From positions 1 through 49,096 of the forward strand of contig JAFLBP010000038.1 of assembly GCA_017303875.1 (NCBI GenBank): a stretch of DNA of 49,096 nucleotides. The letters run 5' to 3'. The notes under the pieces were generated by a model. That model saw nothing but the letters and a program-made list of their open reading frames with translations, had not been told where the DNA came from and ran no database searches. The translations under genes and the position numbers were made by a program. This document shows positions 7,609 to 16,881 of the stretch, in pieces; position 1 is the stretch's first letter, and each line of letters starts with the position of its first letter. Source of the stretch: Chitinophagales bacterium. Its GTDB lineage: Bacteria; Bacteroidota; Bacteroidia; Chitinophagales; Saprospiraceae.

Positions 7609-8313
7609 ATGAACCAACTTCGTCTGCTACTGCTGTTTTTAATCAGCCTGCATTTTCTTTCATCGGTCGAGGCCCAAACCAAAGGAGATTTTTGGTTTTA
7701 TGGCTTGGATATTATGAACCCCAACATGACCCAGTTTGATTACGAGCGGGGAAAAATCGGGGTTGCAGAACAACGGGTCAGCACGCAAGTCTGGCTGGAA
7801 CGCCGTTTCAAACAGCGCTTGCGCGGGCCATTTTTGTATCAAAACGGACTTCGCCTTGAACTGCAAAGTTTTTCCCGCAGCGGCATAGGCAACGACGGCC
7901 TGCCCGTTTCAAGTGGCTGGCTGCGCGTCCCCTTGATGTGGATGCAACACATGCCCCGTTTCATCAAAGATGACAAGCATCCGATCTTCGAAATGCAAAC
8001 CGGCATTGGGTATTACCTTGCCAAACCATATTATTACGATACGCTCTCTTTTTTGCTGACAGATCACAACTACTGGTCGCACGGCGTGCAAGCCATGATA
8101 GGACTTAATTTTTATATCCAGTCCGGCAGTGCCATACAACTCGGCTGGCGCATCAACTTTGATGCAGGCCGCATCGGAGAAAATAGCGAAAATGCAGCTT
8201 TACAGTATCAGGATGCCGGATTTAGCATCGGATTTTCTTCGAGTTTTGCCGATACCAGCCGTCGCATGAAGGCCGTAAAGGCCTGGCGTAATGCCCGGCG
8301 CTCGCGCAAATAA
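7609..8313 (+). CDS. Exported probable outer-membrane beta-barrel protein
   Basis: 234 aa from the ATG at 7609. An upstream in-frame ATG at 7570 would add a basic stretch before the signal peptide. Signal peptide at 1-22 (MNQLRLLLLFLISLHFLSSVEA). The mature part has alternating aromatic/hydrophobic strands (GPFLYQNGLRLELQSFS, IFEMQTGIGYYLAKPYYY, GVQAMIGLNFYIQSGSAIQLGWR, GFSIGFSSSF), suggesting an eight- to ten-strand barrel. The end is strongly basic (RRMKAVKAWRNARRSRK), which is unusual for a barrel whose last residue is normally aromatic, so a periplasmic tail is likely. No named family is recognised. It may be co-transcribed with the alkC-like gene (59-bp gap). It converges on the SH3-domain gene 4 bp away. 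Confidence 0.6.
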   Translation: MNQLRLLLLFLISLHFLSSVEAQTKGDFWFYGLDIMNPNMTQFDYERGKIGVAEQRVSTQVWLERRFKQRLRGPFLYQNGLRLELQSFSRSGIGNDGLPVSSGWLRVPLMWMQHMPRFIKDDKHPIFEMQTGIGYYLAKPYYYDTLSFLLTDHNYWSHGVQAMIGLNFYIQSGSAIQLGWRINFDAGRIGENSENAALQYQDAGFSIGFSSSFADTSRRMKAVKAWRNARRSRK

Positions 8314-8317
8314 TGCC

Positions 8318-9280
8318 TTAAGGCGCGGGAATTTTCAGACGATAGTATCGGAGGTTTGAGGGCGGGGCGCCGTACTCACGGCTGATTTTATCCAGTACAA
8401 AAAACAATTCGCCACTGCTCTGCGACCAGTAGCAATCCGTGACATCGGCGTCTTCCTGTTCAATCGTAAAGGCCGGGAAAACGCCGTTGGCATCGGAAAG
8501 TAAAAACTGAAGCCCACCGCGGTTTTCATACACATCGCCATGACCCGATGCCAGCCACTTTTTATCGGGCGACAACACCGGAATGTTGTTCGTAAAAGGC
8601 ATGGTTTCCAGTAGCTTCCCGTTCCGACTGTCGATAAATTGCAGCGCCTGAAACTCACTGCCATTAATCTCTATCAGGTATTGTGCAATGGATTCGTACT
8701 GCCCCAGGTATTCGTATGCTATGCTTCCCTCGCCGTCGAATTCAGCATCAATCGTATCGCGGATAATGCGTCCGTTGCCGTTTTCGTAGTCCAAACGAAT
8801 AAGGCCCGCCTCCGGACAATGTGCCAGGGTGTCGCGGGTGAATACATTTGGCGCTGCTGCTTTGACTTTTTCAAATTCTGCCTTGTTGCTTTTGGAAATT
8901 TTCAAAAAATCTTCCTGAATCGCATCAAAAGGAATGTTTTCCGGGATAAAAACAGAAGAAATGGCCACAGCTCCGCCATACACCCAGCCGCTTTTGGAAA
9001 GATCGTCGGCCACCGCTACTTTGTACCAGCGCTTGTTGTATTGTACGCCGCGCAGCGTCAGCTGTTCCATGTTTCCACCGCTTTCGTTGAGATAACGAAG
9101 CATGGTATGTTCCTTCAATTCTGCCAGCACGACGGCATTTTTATCGGGCGCTGCGCGCAGGCGCAGTTTGTCCACTCCAGCCCGGAAATAAACAATAGCT
9201 GCGTTTTCCTGCGCAGATAAAACCAAGGGGCAGAAAATTAAATTTAAAATAAAAATTATGTATAAAAATATGTTTCTCAT
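8318..9280 (-). CDS. Exported SH3b-domain protein
   Basis: 320 aa. Residues 1-23 are a signal peptide (LFCPLVLSAQ region). Residues about 30-105 match a bacterial SH3 (SH3b) domain: VDKLRLRAAPDKNAVVLAELKE, then a Trp-containing KRWYKVAV strand and SGWVYGG. SH3b domains often bind peptidoglycan or peptides in exported proteins. The C-terminal 200 residues are unrecognised and beta-rich (FLLSDANGVFPAF, LFFVLDKISREYG). The start lies 4 bp after the tamB-like stop on the same strand, so the two are an operon and the product is a candidate accessory of the TamB machine. That functional link is inference from the spacing. Confidence 0.7.
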   Translation of the reverse strand: MRNIFLYIIFILNLIFCPLVLSAQENAAIVYFRAGVDKLRLRAAPDKNAVVLAELKEHTMLRYLNESGGNMEQLTLRGVQYNKRWYKVAVADDLSKSGWVYGGAVAISSVFIPENIPFDAIQEDFLKISKSNKAEFEKVKAAAPNVFTRDTLAHCPEAGLIRLDYENGNGRIIRDTIDAEFDGEGSIAYEYLGQYESIAQYLIEINGSEFQALQFIDSRNGKLLETMPFTNNIPVLSPDKKWLASGHGDVYENRGGLQFLLSDANGVFPAFTIEQEDADVTDCYWSQSSGELFFVLDKISREYGAPPSNLRYYRLKIPAP

Positions 9281-9284
9281 AGCA

Positions 9285-12200
9285 TTACTGTGTATTTTCA
9301 GGTTTAGGTTTTGGCTTTTTTTTGCCTAAAGCCTCTCCTACCCCATTGACCATTTCCTGAATGGTGGCGTATTCCCGGCGGAAGCTCAGACCAAACCCGT
9401 AGCGGGAACGCCGCAGCCCTCCGCCGAAGTCAGGCTCGGTGCGCTGATACATTTTTACCCGCCAGTGCCGGTTTTTGGTGAGTTGGATTTCAACTGTTAC
9501 ATCTTCGCCCAAGAATCCGTTTTGGGTCGCCTGGCCGGGCGTGTTGCTGCCGAAGCCGAACTGCGATCCAAACTGCACAGTCACCCGATCATTGAACAGG
9601 CCGCTGGTCAGGCGCAACTGCAAATCGCGGTCGATCTGGGCTGTTGTGGCGCCGCTCAGGGAACTGCGGTAATCGTTGTAGGCAATATCAAAATCAATGC
9701 TCGATACTTTGCCGCCAAACCACACGGTAGCCAACTCGGTCAGGTAATTGGAAAGCTGATTGCTCAATACCTGCGTAACGGTATGCAGGGCAGAGGCCAC
9801 GTAGTCGGAACTTTGAATAAACTGACTGCTGTTTGAAGGCAGGAAAGTGCCCATCACAACTAAGCCGAAAACCTGCTTGGTCAGTTCATTCTGGTCTTGC
9901 CGCATTTGGCGCAACTTATTGTCGGTCACCGACTTAAGTGTTGAAGAAATTTCCGGAAAATCAAGATCAAAAGTAATGATCGGCTTGAACAGCTCGCCTT
10001 TCATGTGCATCGTTACCACCACTTCCGTGGCATTGGAGGCTTCGGCCGCAAGCGCGCCGCCGAGCAGGGCGGCTTCATCGCGGATGAGGTTGGTCAGCGG
10101 CGTGGTTTCGCGGTAAGTAGCATCGAGGTTGATATCGGCGCCATACGGATCGCCGAACCAGTTGATGGTGCCGCCTTCGGCAACGGTAAAGGGTTTATTG
10201 ACAAAATTCAGGAGCGTGAACAGGTATTCGCCCCGCCGGATGCGGTAGCTGCCGTACATCAGGAATTCATTCTGTCGGTTGAGTACCATTTTAATGTCGC
10301 CAGTGCCGCGTCCTTTGATGATATCGCCGGCCTGTTCGTCAAAAATCATTTGAATTTCCGCCTGATCGGTTACGCTCAGGTTCATTTCAATATTCAGGCC
10401 CGTTGGCTCGTTGTTGAGGCTTTTTTCCTTGTCGGTATTGGTTTGGGCGGTATCTTTTTTGGTAAATTGTATGAAGTTTTCACTGCTGACATCCGAGGCG
10501 GTGCTCAGTGGAATGTACAGGTGCGTGTCTTTGCCCGTAGTGGCATCAATAACAATATTGGTACGGCTGAAGGTGCCACTAAATTTTGCCGTGAAACGCC
10601 CGATTCCCTGACCGTAGTACAAATCATTGTCTTTGGCCGTGGTATTGAGCATCATAAAGTTATCGCCCAAACTCCGGATGGTACAATCAAGTTGCCATTT
10701 GCTGAAATGGTCGTGTTTCAGGCCGCCGGTCATCACGGCTTTGTTGTTGGGGCTTCGGGCATCCCAGAGGGTATCACCGTTGTCGGAAGCCCAGATTTTA
10801 TACTCCGAAAGGTTGAGGGTCTGGTTTTGAAGGTTAAAAGTTGAGTTGAGGTAATCGAGCTTGAATTGTCCGCTTGTCACTTTTACCGGCCCTTCTGTTT
10901 TGAGCGCATTAAACGGGCCGCTGAGGTTTACACCTGCATTGAAGGCGCCATTGGTATTGCTGATGCCCGGTACAAAGGTTTCCAGAATGCTCAGCGGGAA
11001 GGCATCTGTTTCCACACGGGCATTGATTTCTCCCGGTTTTACCCAGATTTTCTGATCCTCATAATAACGGGCGCTGTCGCTGTCGATCAGGTAAGCGCCG
11101 CCAAGTCGCATGATCTGTCGGTTGGAGCCGTCGAGCAGGAATATTTTGCCGCCCAAAGGCTGATCCAGCGCGGCCATATCTACGTTGGCAAACAAATCGC
11201 CATAATATACCTCATTGATAAACAGGGAGTCTGAGTTGATATTTGCGGCCATGCCTTCCATCCGGAAAACATCTTTGATCTGCACGTCCAAATCATATAG
11301 TTTTGCCTCAAAACGGATGGAGGTGTCGGGCATAAACCGGTTCAGGGCATTCAGGTTGAGGTTGCTCAGCAGCAGGGTAAGTCCGCGGCCGTCTTCGGTG
11401 CTGGACAGCGTTATCCGTTTATCTTCGGCAAAAAGTTCAAATTCCTGGGTTTCTATATGCTTGTCGTCGAAGCGGATATAGTTGGTTTCGGGCATCAGCC
11501 ATTCCAGGTTAAAAAGGGCGATGCGGGAAGCATTAAACTGCACTTGCCAGAGCGAATCATAAGTGCTCAAAACACCGTTGAGGTTCATGTCCTCCACAAT
11601 GTACTTGTTGTCATTGGCTTCTACGGAAAAGCTCAGTTCATCGTGTGCCAACAGGCCGCCCACCCGCAGCAGATCAAGTTTTTTGCCATTCGGCAAATGG
11701 GTGTTCGGGATGCGCAAATTATAGGAAGCGCTGTCACGCAGGCTGTAAAACGACAAACTGCTGTTGTCAAATTCAAAACCCTGATAACGAATTTTCGGCG
11801 CTTCGACAAAAAACTGCATCAGGCCGCTTTCTCCTTCAATACGCGCCTTTATGTAAATATCCTTCAGGGTATCTAATTGATAGTCAATTAGATGCGTCAG
11901 CTGTCGGGTGTCTTTGATTTGGGCGCGCAGTTCGTAGTGGTCTTTTAGTTCAAGCGAGTCATTGGGGTACAACCCGAAGCGCGCGCCGATGGCCGGATGG
12001 TAGCGGGCGAAGAGTTGCTCCAGGGTTTTGGCAGTGCGCAGGAGGTTGAATTCGCCTTCGAGGTTGACGGTGGCAAAATCGGAGTAAAAGTTGAGATAGC
12101 GGGTGCCGTCGCCTCGGTATCTGGAAACAAACTCCAACTCGGAAACCCGATGCATTACCTCTTTATCCTGAAGAATGTTGATGTCTTTGAGTAAAATCTG

Positions 12201-14270
12201 TCCGGTAATGTCGTTGAAGTCCTTGGCGTTCAGATCCATTTTTTCCACCCGTGCGGAAACGACAATATCCTTATCGGTAAGGTTCAGGGCGCCGAGGTCG
12301 AGGCGGTATACATCGGCATTAAAGATCAGGCGCGGAATACTCGGATTCAGATCAATTTTACCATCAAAATCGAAGTGAATATTGTTGTCCTTCATCCGCA
12401 GTTTCCCGTCGAACACTTTTGATTTGAAGGCGCCGTCGGCAGCAATTTTCCGGTATAAATACCCTTTATACGACAAAGAATCCACCACGCCTTTAATACC
12501 GGCATCAATGGTAGCAACCGAAAGTCCGCTGGAGCCGTCGGCGATGGAAAAATTAAAGGCGGTTTTGCCAAAATTATCGTCGCCGGTCCATTTCGCCAAA
12601 TCAAAATTGCTCATTTGCAGGTAGCCGCCGTACTGCGCCTTGTCGCGGCCGTCCTTGAGGTTCATGCTCATATCCACATGACCGAAGCCGATATCGGTCT
12701 TGATATCGCCGTACAGGATATGATCGACGCCATACAGCAGCTGGTAGTTCCCCTTGCTAAAGGTGAGGTTGCCGAGGGTGTAGAAATATTTGGGCGCTTT
12801 AAAGCCCGGAATGATGCGGGCAATGGTGTTGATATTGGTTTGCAGGCGCTCAAAACCGATTTCAATTTTCTGTTTATCGGTACTTGCAGAAAGGCTGTCG
12901 CCCCGGAAAGAACCGACCATTTCAGTGCCGTCTTCGAGGCCGATTTTCAGGTTGTCACCCTTGAGTTTTCCGCGTACGGTGCCATGTACCCAGCCGGAAA
13001 CATCGGCGATCATATCGCGGTTATTTTTGAAAAAGTCGAGGTCGTTCACCACTTCCTGAAAATGCATCACATCGCCGAGGCGCAGGCGGGAGCCTTCGCC
13101 AAGGTGAATATCCAATTCCACGAGGCTGTTGAAGCGATTGAAGGCCTTGTAGTTGTCGTAATGCAACAGAATGGTGTCACCCAATTCGGAGCCGGCTGTC
13201 CGCACTTTTGCGCCGTAAAGCGCGGTTTGCGAGCAATCGACCTCTACTTTGTCAGCATAACAGCTTTGAAGCGCAAAACCGCTTTGTTCGCGGGCGGAAA
13301 GTTCGAGCAGGCGCCCGCTGAAATAAAGTTCGTCGGTAAATGCCACGTTTTCAGCCCGGAAGGCGATGTCCTCCACCTTCATATGGTCGTAATCCATCAC
13401 TTCCGGCACGGTAGTTTTGGCCTGCGACTCCTGGAAACGATCCATCAGAAAGCGGCTGCCATCGAGGTTAAACTGCGCAATGCGGAATTGCAGGGTGTCG
13501 GGTACTTTCGTGCTGTCGCGCGGACTTTTCAGGGCAGTGCTGACCGGGCGCGGCGGCATAGGCTTGGAAGCCTGCTCACTAAAATTCAGAAACAGGCCAT
13601 GCAAATCTACCGAGGCGATATCGATGATATTGGCGTCGAGATCGAGGTTTTTGACCTTGACATTGCCTTCAGGAAGTTCTAAGTAAATCCGTTCGCCGCG
13701 CACCTGATTTTCTTTGAGCACGGCCACATCTTCCAGGCGCACGTTGTGGATTTCAAAGGCGATGGCGCCCGAAGATTTTTGCTTCTTTTTTCCGGAACCT
13801 TTAAACAGAGGCGCATCAAGGATAAACTTGAGGTTGTTGTCGTATTGCCCTTCCCGACGAATGATATTAAAACGCGCTTTTTTCAACAGCACATCGTCAA
13901 TGACCACCCGGTCGCCGAGAAAGGCAAAAAAATTGGAGTTCAGCCCTACCCGCAGCTGTCCGGCATATAACAAGGTGTCGCCCTGTTGGTCGGCTACATA
14001 AAAGCCGTCGAGCGCAACTTTATCAAACAGCTCAATATCAATATGTTGTACAGAAACGGTGGTTTGGAGTTCCTTGGAAAGCCAGTTGGTAAGTTTGCCG
14101 ATCAGCCAGTTTTGCACAAAAGGCGCCTGCAGGAGAAAGTACAGGCCGACAAAAAAAATGACCGTATAGAAAATAAAATTCTCTACCCGCCTCAGCACGC
14201 GGCGGAAGCGAGTTTTTTTGGGCTTTTCCGACCCGTTTTGCCCGATTGAAGGTTGAGGCGTATCTGCCAT
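9285..14270 (-). CDS. tamB: TamB-like translocation and assembly module protein
   Basis: 1661 aa, typical of Bacteroidota TamB (AsmA-like/DUF490) proteins. A basic N terminus is followed by one inner-membrane span at about 33-52 (FIFYTVIFFVGLYFLLQAPF). A very long beta-helical periplasmic region with the LxLxxxxxxLxxL rhythm follows. The C-terminal TamB domain (about 1180-1600) includes YGDLFANVDM earlier, then GSYRIRRGEYLFTLLNFVNKPFTVAEGG, LPSNSSQFIQ and LSNQLSNYL. Such proteins form a groove carrying phospholipid from inner to outer membrane and are also linked to insertion of outer-membrane proteins. No tamA/Omp85 partner lies beside it. The first gene of an apparent operon with the SH3b protein 4 bp downstream. 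Confidence 0.9.
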   Translation of the reverse strand: MADTPQPSIGQNGSEKPKKTRFRRVLRRVENFIFYTVIFFVGLYFLLQAPFVQNWLIGKLTNWLSKELQTTVSVQHIDIELFDKVALDGFYVADQQGDTLLYAGQLRVGLNSNFFAFLGDRVVIDDVLLKKARFNIIRREGQYDNNLKFILDAPLFKGSGKKKQKSSGAIAFEIHNVRLEDVAVLKENQVRGERIYLELPEGNVKVKNLDLDANIIDIASVDLHGLFLNFSEQASKPMPPRPVSTALKSPRDSTKVPDTLQFRIAQFNLDGSRFLMDRFQESQAKTTVPEVMDYDHMKVEDIAFRAENVAFTDELYFSGRLLELSAREQSGFALQSCYADKVEVDCSQTALYGAKVRTAGSELGDTILLHYDNYKAFNRFNSLVELDIHLGEGSRLRLGDVMHFQEVVNDLDFFKNNRDMIADVSGWVHGTVRGKLKGDNLKIGLEDGTEMVGSFRGDSLSASTDKQKIEIGFERLQTNINTIARIIPGFKAPKYFYTLGNLTFSKGNYQLLYGVDHILYGDIKTDIGFGHVDMSMNLKDGRDKAQYGGYLQMSNFDLAKWTGDDNFGKTAFNFSIADGSSGLSVATIDAGIKGVVDSLSYKGYLYRKIAADGAFKSKVFDGKLRMKDNNIHFDFDGKIDLNPSIPRLIFNADVYRLDLGALNLTDKDIVVSARVEKMDLNAKDFNDITGQILLKDINILQDKEVMHRVSELEFVSRYRGDGTRYLNFYSDFATVNLEGEFNLLRTAKTLEQLFARYHPAIGARFGLYPNDSLELKDHYELRAQIKDTRQLTHLIDYQLDTLKDIYIKARIEGESGLMQFFVEAPKIRYQGFEFDNSSLSFYSLRDSASYNLRIPNTHLPNGKKLDLLRVGGLLAHDELSFSVEANDNKYIVEDMNLNGVLSTYDSLWQVQFNASRIALFNLEWLMPETNYIRFDDKHIETQEFELFAEDKRITLSSTEDGRGLTLLLSNLNLNALNRFMPDTSIRFEAKLYDLDVQIKDVFRMEGMAANINSDSLFINEVYYGDLFANVDMAALDQPLGGKIFLLDGSNRQIMRLGGAYLIDSDSARYYEDQKIWVKPGEINARVETDAFPLSILETFVPGISNTNGAFNAGVNLSGPFNALKTEGPVKVTSGQFKLDYLNSTFNLQNQTLNLSEYKIWASDNGDTLWDARSPNNKAVMTGGLKHDHFSKWQLDCTIRSLGDNFMMLNTTAKDNDLYYGQGIGRFTAKFSGTFSRTNIVIDATTGKDTHLYIPLSTASDVSSENFIQFTKKDTAQTNTDKEKSLNNEPTGLNIEMNLSVTDQAEIQMIFDEQAGDIIKGRGTGDIKMVLNRQNEFLMYGSYRIRRGEYLFTLLNFVNKPFTVAEGGTINWFGDPYGADINLDATYRETTPLTNLIRDEAALLGGALAAEASNATEVVVTMHMKGELFKPIITFDLDFPEISSTLKSVTDNKLRQMRQDQNELTKQVFGLVVMGTFLPSNSSQFIQSSDYVASALHTVTQVLSNQLSNYLTELATVWFGGKVSSIDFDIAYNDYRSSLSGATTAQIDRDLQLRLTSGLFNDRVTVQFGSQFGFGSNTPGQATQNGFLGEDVTVEIQLTKNRHWRVKMYQRTEPDFGGGLRRSRYGFGLSFRREYATIQEMVNGVGEALGKKKPKPKPENTQ

Positions 14271-14753
14271 GGAATATTTGCCGGGATTTCAGCGATGTTT
14301 TGGCTTCACAGCCTGGATTAAAAGCTTGCCCGGAAATTCATGATCCCGCAAAAGCGGGGAATTTTTGTGCTGAACAAGCTCCAGGTACAGAAAATTTGCC
14401 CGAAAATCATGCCCAAAACGCCCGGAATGCCTGTAAGCTGCAAAGAAACGGCTCTTTTGGGAGTTTTAGTATAAATTTTACGGGAAGGTAGTGAAGGCAT
14501 GGCGCTTAGGCAGGAATGCCTTTTCTGCAAGCCTTACAGGCGCTTTAAAGGTTTGTCGTGCGTTTATGTCAGCAGCTCTGCCAAATAATGTAAAAAAACT
14601 GCCAAACCGTCAGTTTGTCCTGGCATGGTATGCGCTTTGTATAGCAATGTCAAGCTGCATAGGTGGCTTAACAACAAACAATCATCAATAACTTTTCAGG
14701 CGCCGTAAACCATTCGGCGAAGGCGCCAATAAGACAACGCTTAGCCATACAAT
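14271..14753. other. Divergent intergenic region tamB/dnaK
   Basis: 483 bp without a supportable gene. It carries the promoters of both flanking genes. The half near tamB shows an interrupted hairpin, and the half near dnaK carries the dyad and sigma54-like element described separately. A short open frame at 14491-14691 lacks coding features. Confidence 0.6.
14596..14640 (+). promoter_or_regulatory. Dyad plus sigma54-like element upstream of dnaK
   Basis: A 6-bp inverted repeat AAACTG (14596-14601) / CAGTTT (14611-14616) is followed after 4 bp by TGGCATG (14621-14627) and GCT (14634-14636). The GG and GC are exactly 10 bp apart, as in -24/-12 (TGGCACG-N4-TTGC) promoters. Two of the four -12 bases differ. 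No TAnnTTTG box is seen in this stretch. If this is the promoter, the dnaK leader is about 105 nt. Assignment is inference. Confidence 0.35.
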
Positions 14754-16661
14754 ATGGGAAAAATCATCGGCATTGACTTAGGCACGACCAACTCTTGTGT
14801 TTCCGTCATGGTGGGCAACGAACCCGTCGTGATCGCCAACGACGAAGGCGCCCGCACAACGCCCTCTGTTGTCGCTTTCCTCGACAACGGTGAGCGCAAA
14901 ATCGGCGCCCCGGCCAAACGCCAGGCAGTTACCAACCCCAAGCGCACCATCGCTTCTATCAAGCGCTTCATGGGTATGCGCCACTCCGAGGCCACCAAAG
15001 AAGTAAACCGGATGCCCTACGCCGTCGTGCGTGGCGATAACGACACCTGCCGTGTTGATATCGACGGTCGCCTCTACACCCCGCAGGAAATTTCTGCGAT
15101 GGTACTGCAAAAAATGAAAAAAGTAGCCGAAGACTACCTCGGCGAACCGGTAACCGAAGCGGTCATTACCGTACCGGCTTACTTCAACGACTCGCAACGC
15201 CAGGCCACCAAAGAAGCCGGCGCCATTGCAGGTCTCGACGTAAAACGTATCGTCAATGAACCAACCGCTGCCGCACTGGCTTACGGTTTGGATAAAAAAG
15301 ATCAGGATCTCAAAATCGCCGTTTACGACCTCGGTGGCGGTACCTTCGATATCTCCATCCTCGAACTCGGCGGCGGTGTTTTTGAAGTGAAATCTACCAA
15401 TGGGGATACCCACCTCGGTGGTGACGACTTCGACCAGGTAATTATCGACTGGCTGGCGGAATCCTTCCTCCAACAGGATCGCATCGACCTGCGCAAAGAC
15501 CCCATGGCCCTCCAGCGCCTCAAAGAAGCTGCTGAAAAAGCCAAGATCGAACTTTCGGGCAGCTCCGAAACCGAAATCAACCTGCCTTATATCACCGCAG
15601 TAGACGGTGTGCCTAAACACTTAGTGCTGAAACTGTCGCGCTCGAAATTCGAGCAGATGGTCGACCACCTCGTTCAGCGCACCCTCGAACCTTGCCGCAA
15701 AGCCCTGCAGGACGCAGGTCTCAAAGCAAGCGAAATCGATGAGGTGATTCTCGTGGGCGGTTCCACCCGTATCCCGCGCATCCAGGAAGAAGTGGAGCGT
15801 TTCTTTGGCAAAAAACCGAATCGCTCGGTTAACCCCGACGAAGTGGTGGCCATCGGCGCTTCCGTACAAGGCGGCGTGTTGAGCGGCAACTTCAAAGACG
15901 TGGTCCTGCTCGACGTCAGCCCGCTTTCCCTCGGCATCGAAACCATGGGCGGCATCTACGACGTAGTGATCGAAGCCAACACCACCATTCCGGTGAAACG
16001 CTCGAAAACTTACTCCACGGCCAGCGACAACCAGCCTCAGGTGGAAATCCACGTGCTGCAAGGCGAGCGCCCCATGGCACAGGATAACCGCTCGGTAGGC
16101 CGGTTCATCCTCGACGGTATTCCGCCAGCGCCGCGTGGTGTACCGCAAATTGAAGTAACTTTCGATATCGACAGCAACGGTATCATCTCCGTTTCTGCCC
16201 TCGATAAAGGTACCGGCAAACAACAAAACATCCGCATCGAAGCCAATACGGGCCTCAGCAAAGAGGAAATTGCCCGCATGAAAGCCGAAGCAGAAGCCAA
16301 TGCCGATAAAGACCGCCAGACCCGCGAGCGCGTTGAAAAACTCAACGCCGCCGATTCGCTGGTGTTCCAGACTGAAAAGCAGCTCCGCGAATTTGGCGAC
16401 AAACTCCCGGCGCACCACAAAACAGCCATCGAAGGCCCGCTCAACGACCTTCGTGAGGCCCATAAAGCGCAAGATCTGGATCGTATTGAATCAGCAACTC
16501 AGGCGCTCACGGCTGCCTGGAGCGCAGCAAGTCAGGACATCTACAACGCGCAGCAGGAAGCTGCGGGCGGTGCAGCCGATCCGAATGCCGGCGCCGGTAA
16601 TGCAGGCGGCGGCGCATCCAACGCACAGGATGTAGAATTTGAAGAAGTAGACTCTAAGTAA
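14754..16661 (+). CDS. dnaK: Molecular chaperone DnaK (Hsp70)
   Basis: 635 aa, normal length. The ATPase domain (1 to about 385) has the phosphate-1 loop GIDLGTTNS (6-14), the AYFNDSQRQATKEAG segment, DLGGGTFDISI and the adenosine motif ILVGGSTRIPRIQ. Linker DVVLLDVSPLSLGIET leads into the substrate-binding domain, then the lid and a Gly/Ala/Asn-rich tail ending in the conserved acidic EFEEVDSK. DnaK binds exposed hydrophobic segments of cytosolic clients in an ATP cycle driven by DnaJ and GrpE, neither of which is encoded here. It is a monocistronic unit: a long leader with a regulatory-looking dyad upstream, and a terminator at 16741-16777 downstream. A heptamer array begins one base after the stop. 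Confidence 0.98.
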   Translation: MGKIIGIDLGTTNSCVSVMVGNEPVVIANDEGARTTPSVVAFLDNGERKIGAPAKRQAVTNPKRTIASIKRFMGMRHSEATKEVNRMPYAVVRGDNDTCRVDIDGRLYTPQEISAMVLQKMKKVAEDYLGEPVTEAVITVPAYFNDSQRQATKEAGAIAGLDVKRIVNEPTAAALAYGLDKKDQDLKIAVYDLGGGTFDISILELGGGVFEVKSTNGDTHLGGDDFDQVIIDWLAESFLQQDRIDLRKDPMALQRLKEAAEKAKIELSGSSETEINLPYITAVDGVPKHLVLKLSRSKFEQMVDHLVQRTLEPCRKALQDAGLKASEIDEVILVGGSTRIPRIQEEVERFFGKKPNRSVNPDEVVAIGASVQGGVLSGNFKDVVLLDVSPLSLGIETMGGIYDVVIEANTTIPVKRSKTYSTASDNQPQVEIHVLQGERPMAQDNRSVGRFILDGIPPAPRGVPQIEVTFDIDSNGIISVSALDKGTGKQQNIRIEANTGLSKEEIARMKAEAEANADKDRQTRERVEKLNAADSLVFQTEKQLREFGDKLPAHHKTAIEGPLNDLREAHKAQDLDRIESATQALTAAWSAASQDIYNAQQEAAGGAADPNAGAGNAGGGASNAQDVEFEEVDSK

Positions 16662-16662
16662 T

Positions 16663-16690
16663 GATGAATGATGCGTGATGAACGATGAAT
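16663..16690. repeat. Heptamer array GATGAAN after dnaK
   Basis: Four 7-bp units: GATGAAT, GATGCGT, GATGAAC and GATGAAT. The array begins one base after the dnaK TAA (TAA-T-GATGAAT). The unit matches the longer array after rarA at 44479. Confidence 0.8.
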
Positions 16691-16740
16691 TTTAGAGTCT
16701 TTTAAATCAGTCGTTTCGTTTTGTTCAGATGATAAGTTGA

Positions 16741-16777
16741 TGCCGGCCCGGGGTTTCCCTGTGGCCGGCAATTTTTT
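16741..16777 (+). terminator. Intrinsic terminator of dnaK
   Basis: A perfect 8-bp GC-rich stem TGCCGGCC / GGCCGGCA with a 14-nt loop, followed by A and six T. It lies 80 bp after the dnaK stop, beyond the heptamer array. No separate feature is seen from 16778 to 16881. Confidence 0.85.
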
Positions 16778-16881
16778 ATGGTGAATCACTTACTCCCGAA
16801 TGGGCACCGCTACTTTTTCTGCCATTTTCATCTTGTAGCGATCCAGCCTCTGATTTCGTCCCTGATCTGGCTTAAAAACAC

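Noticed and set aside
12615..13682. 355-codon frame antisense to tamB
   Set aside because: Antisense frame in a well-supported, conserved gene. Composition is that expected from the reverse complement of the tamB codons.
14491..14691. 66-codon frame upstream of dnaK
   Set aside because: It overlaps the dyad and sigma54-like element and has no recognisable features.
16780..16881. Short in-frame remnant on the minus strand (RLDRYKMKMAEKVAVPIRE)
   Set aside because: Looks peptide-like and could be a broken gene end, but it has no start, no upstream frame, and no family could be named.
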